Source: Methylogaea oryzae
GTDB taxonomy: Bacteria > Pseudomonadota > Gammaproteobacteria > Methylococcales > Methylococcaceae
Assembly (NCBI RefSeq): GCF_019669985.1
Contig: NZ_AP019782.1
Span: forward strand, 2,350,001-2,414,000
Direction of reading: 5' to 3'
DNA length: 64,000 nt
Below, one piece after another: positions 63,322 to 64,000 of the stretch; positions within the stretch are counted from its first letter, which is position 1; each line of letters begins with the position of its first letter. The position numbers were made by a program, and so were the translations under genes. The notes beneath the pieces were generated by a model. The model searched no databases. It was given only the letters and a program-made list of their open reading frames with translations, and was not told where the DNA came from.

Positions 63322-63584
63322 CAACACCCCTGCCCTGCCGCCCCGGCTGCGGCGCCTGCTGCATCGCACCGTCCATCTCCAGCCCCATTCCCGGCATGCC
63401 CCAGGGCAAGGCAGCCGGGGCGCGCTGCGCGCAGTTGAGCGACGACAATCGCTGCTTGATTTTCGGCCGGCCGGAGCGGCCGGCGGTGTGCGGCGGACTC
63501 AAGCCGGAGGCGGCCATGTGCGGCGACAATGCCGAACAGGCCATGATGTGGCTGACGCGCTTGGAAGCAGCGACGCGGCCTTAA
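63318..63584 (+). CDS. YkgJ-family cysteine cluster protein
   Basis: This 88-aa protein has Cys-rich pattern CRPGCGACC then [21 protein letters not shown] and MCG, as in YkgJ-type proteins that may bind a metal or Fe-S cluster. It starts with GTG overlapping the HIT stop, so it is the last gene of the coupled run. Confidence 0.83.
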   Translation: MTTPLPCRPGCGACCIAPSISSPIPGMPQGKAAGARCAQLSDDNRCLIFGRPERPAVCGGLKPEAAMCGDNAEQAMMWLTRLEAATRP

Positions 63585-63617
63585 CGTGAAGCGAAGGGCG
63601 CAAACTTGAGCGCAGGA

Positions 63618-63935
63618 TTAGAGCTTCGCATCATCATGAGTATTTCCCATCGGGGTGTTACATACGTAACAGCGCTTCCTAGGCAAACGAACATCAAGGA
63701 CAGACCAGCCTCGGAAAACTTGATGCGTTCGACAAACTGGACAACGAATGGAAAGCGCATAGATAGCGAGAGCAACACCTCCCAAAAGAGCGAGAAGATA
63801 GTGCCATTCAAGGCTCAGTGGCGAGTTCAAATCACTTGGTTCCCGAAGCAAAACATGAAGCGCAACCAGGGCAACCTCCATGATGAGCAGGGATATTAGC
63901 CGTGTTCTCTGTGAAACCATTTTTTGCTTTAACAC
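63618..63935 (-). CDS. Small membrane protein with C-terminal zinc-ribbon-like Cys pairs
   Basis: This 105-aa protein has two hydrophobic helices (LISLLIMEVALVALHVLL and HYLLALLGGVALAIYALSI) and then CPVC and CYVC pairs that could bind zinc. I do not recognise the family. The base composition is less GC-rich than its neighbours. It converges on the YkgJ gene. Confidence 0.55.
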   Translation of the reverse strand: MLKQKMVSQRTRLISLLIMEVALVALHVLLREPSDLNSPLSLEWHYLLALLGGVALAIYALSIRCPVCRTHQVFRGWSVLDVRLPRKRCYVCNTPMGNTHDDAKL

Positions 63936-63939
63936 CCTG

Positions 63940-64000
63940 TCAATCCAGCGTCCAGCGGCCGGCGATTTGCACCGGCGCGTGGCCGAAATATTCGCCGGCC
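63940..64000 (-). CDS. C-terminal end of an unidentified gene
   Basis: The last 19 residues of a minus-strand frame (AGEYFGHAPVQIAGRWTLD) run in from the right edge and stop at 63940, five bp before the small membrane protein start. Too little is present to name it. Confidence 0.4.
   Translation of the reverse strand, partial: AGEYFGHAPVQIAGRWTLD

Overview
The window is GC-rich bacterial DNA that reads as an environmental gammaproteobacterium. The housekeeping genes point there: a fused AAK-GNAT ArgA, a three-activity CysG, RppH, CpdA, DarP (YjgA), a YbiT-type ABC-F protein, and a GacA/UvrY-type regulator. An exosortase-associated acyltransferase, a hydrogenase-4-like membrane complex and a multiheme cytochrome cluster suggest a redox-versatile organism. 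A methylotroph or methanotroph of the Methylococcales would fit, but that is inference.

Layout. 1-614 is the start of a B12-binding radical SAM gene. 896-6265 is a two-gene RADAR anti-phage module (rdrA ATPase, rdrB adenosine deaminase). 6430-14020 holds ybiT, a tandem HD/HD-GYP protein, psd, a SprA-like metalloprotease, an SGNH hydrolase, a VIT-family protein and DUF4202. 14173-16250 is a partner-switching pair: a STAS antagonist and an RsbW-cNMP-SpoIIE fusion. 16457-20925 is a redox cluster: an FAD/BFD/cytochrome-b-like fusion, a cytochrome with 11 candidate haem sites, a Tll0287-like haem lipoprotein and a truncated haemoglobin. 20997-24110 holds a TIGR01777 epimerase, an MFS gene carrying an in-frame palindromic repeat, and a spermidine-synthase-like gene.

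24365-33000 is an accessory island on the minus strand. It contains a DNA methyltransferase, a RhuM protein, a DUF1016 nuclease gene that has lost its nuclease domain, an SF2 helicase, a GIY-YIG nuclease and an internally deleted second RhuM. Methyltransferase, helicase and separate GIY-YIG nuclease form a plausible split restriction-modification system; this and RADAR make the window defence-rich.

33187-40387 is a six-gene Hyf-like operon whose large subunit lacks the Ni-binding cysteines, so it is an Ehr-type (hydrogenase-related) complex. 40661-45573 holds an AI-2E transporter, a haem lipoprotein, an alpha-carbonic anhydrase with a likely frameshift in its signal peptide, a rhodanese lipoprotein, a MutS-like membrane ATPase and a DUF836 protein. 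45824-52839 is mostly core metabolism (argE, argA, cpdA, rppH, HAD, tusA, cysG, darP). 53162-58699 has an exosortase-associated acyltransferase, a PstS-like protein, an outer-membrane barrel and a GGDEF/EAL sensor. 58806-64000 has two small unknown proteins, tRNA-Leu(UAA), a GacA-like regulator, tRNA-Ser(UGA) and a translationally coupled queA / LPG-synthase-TM / HIT / YkgJ set, then two edge genes.
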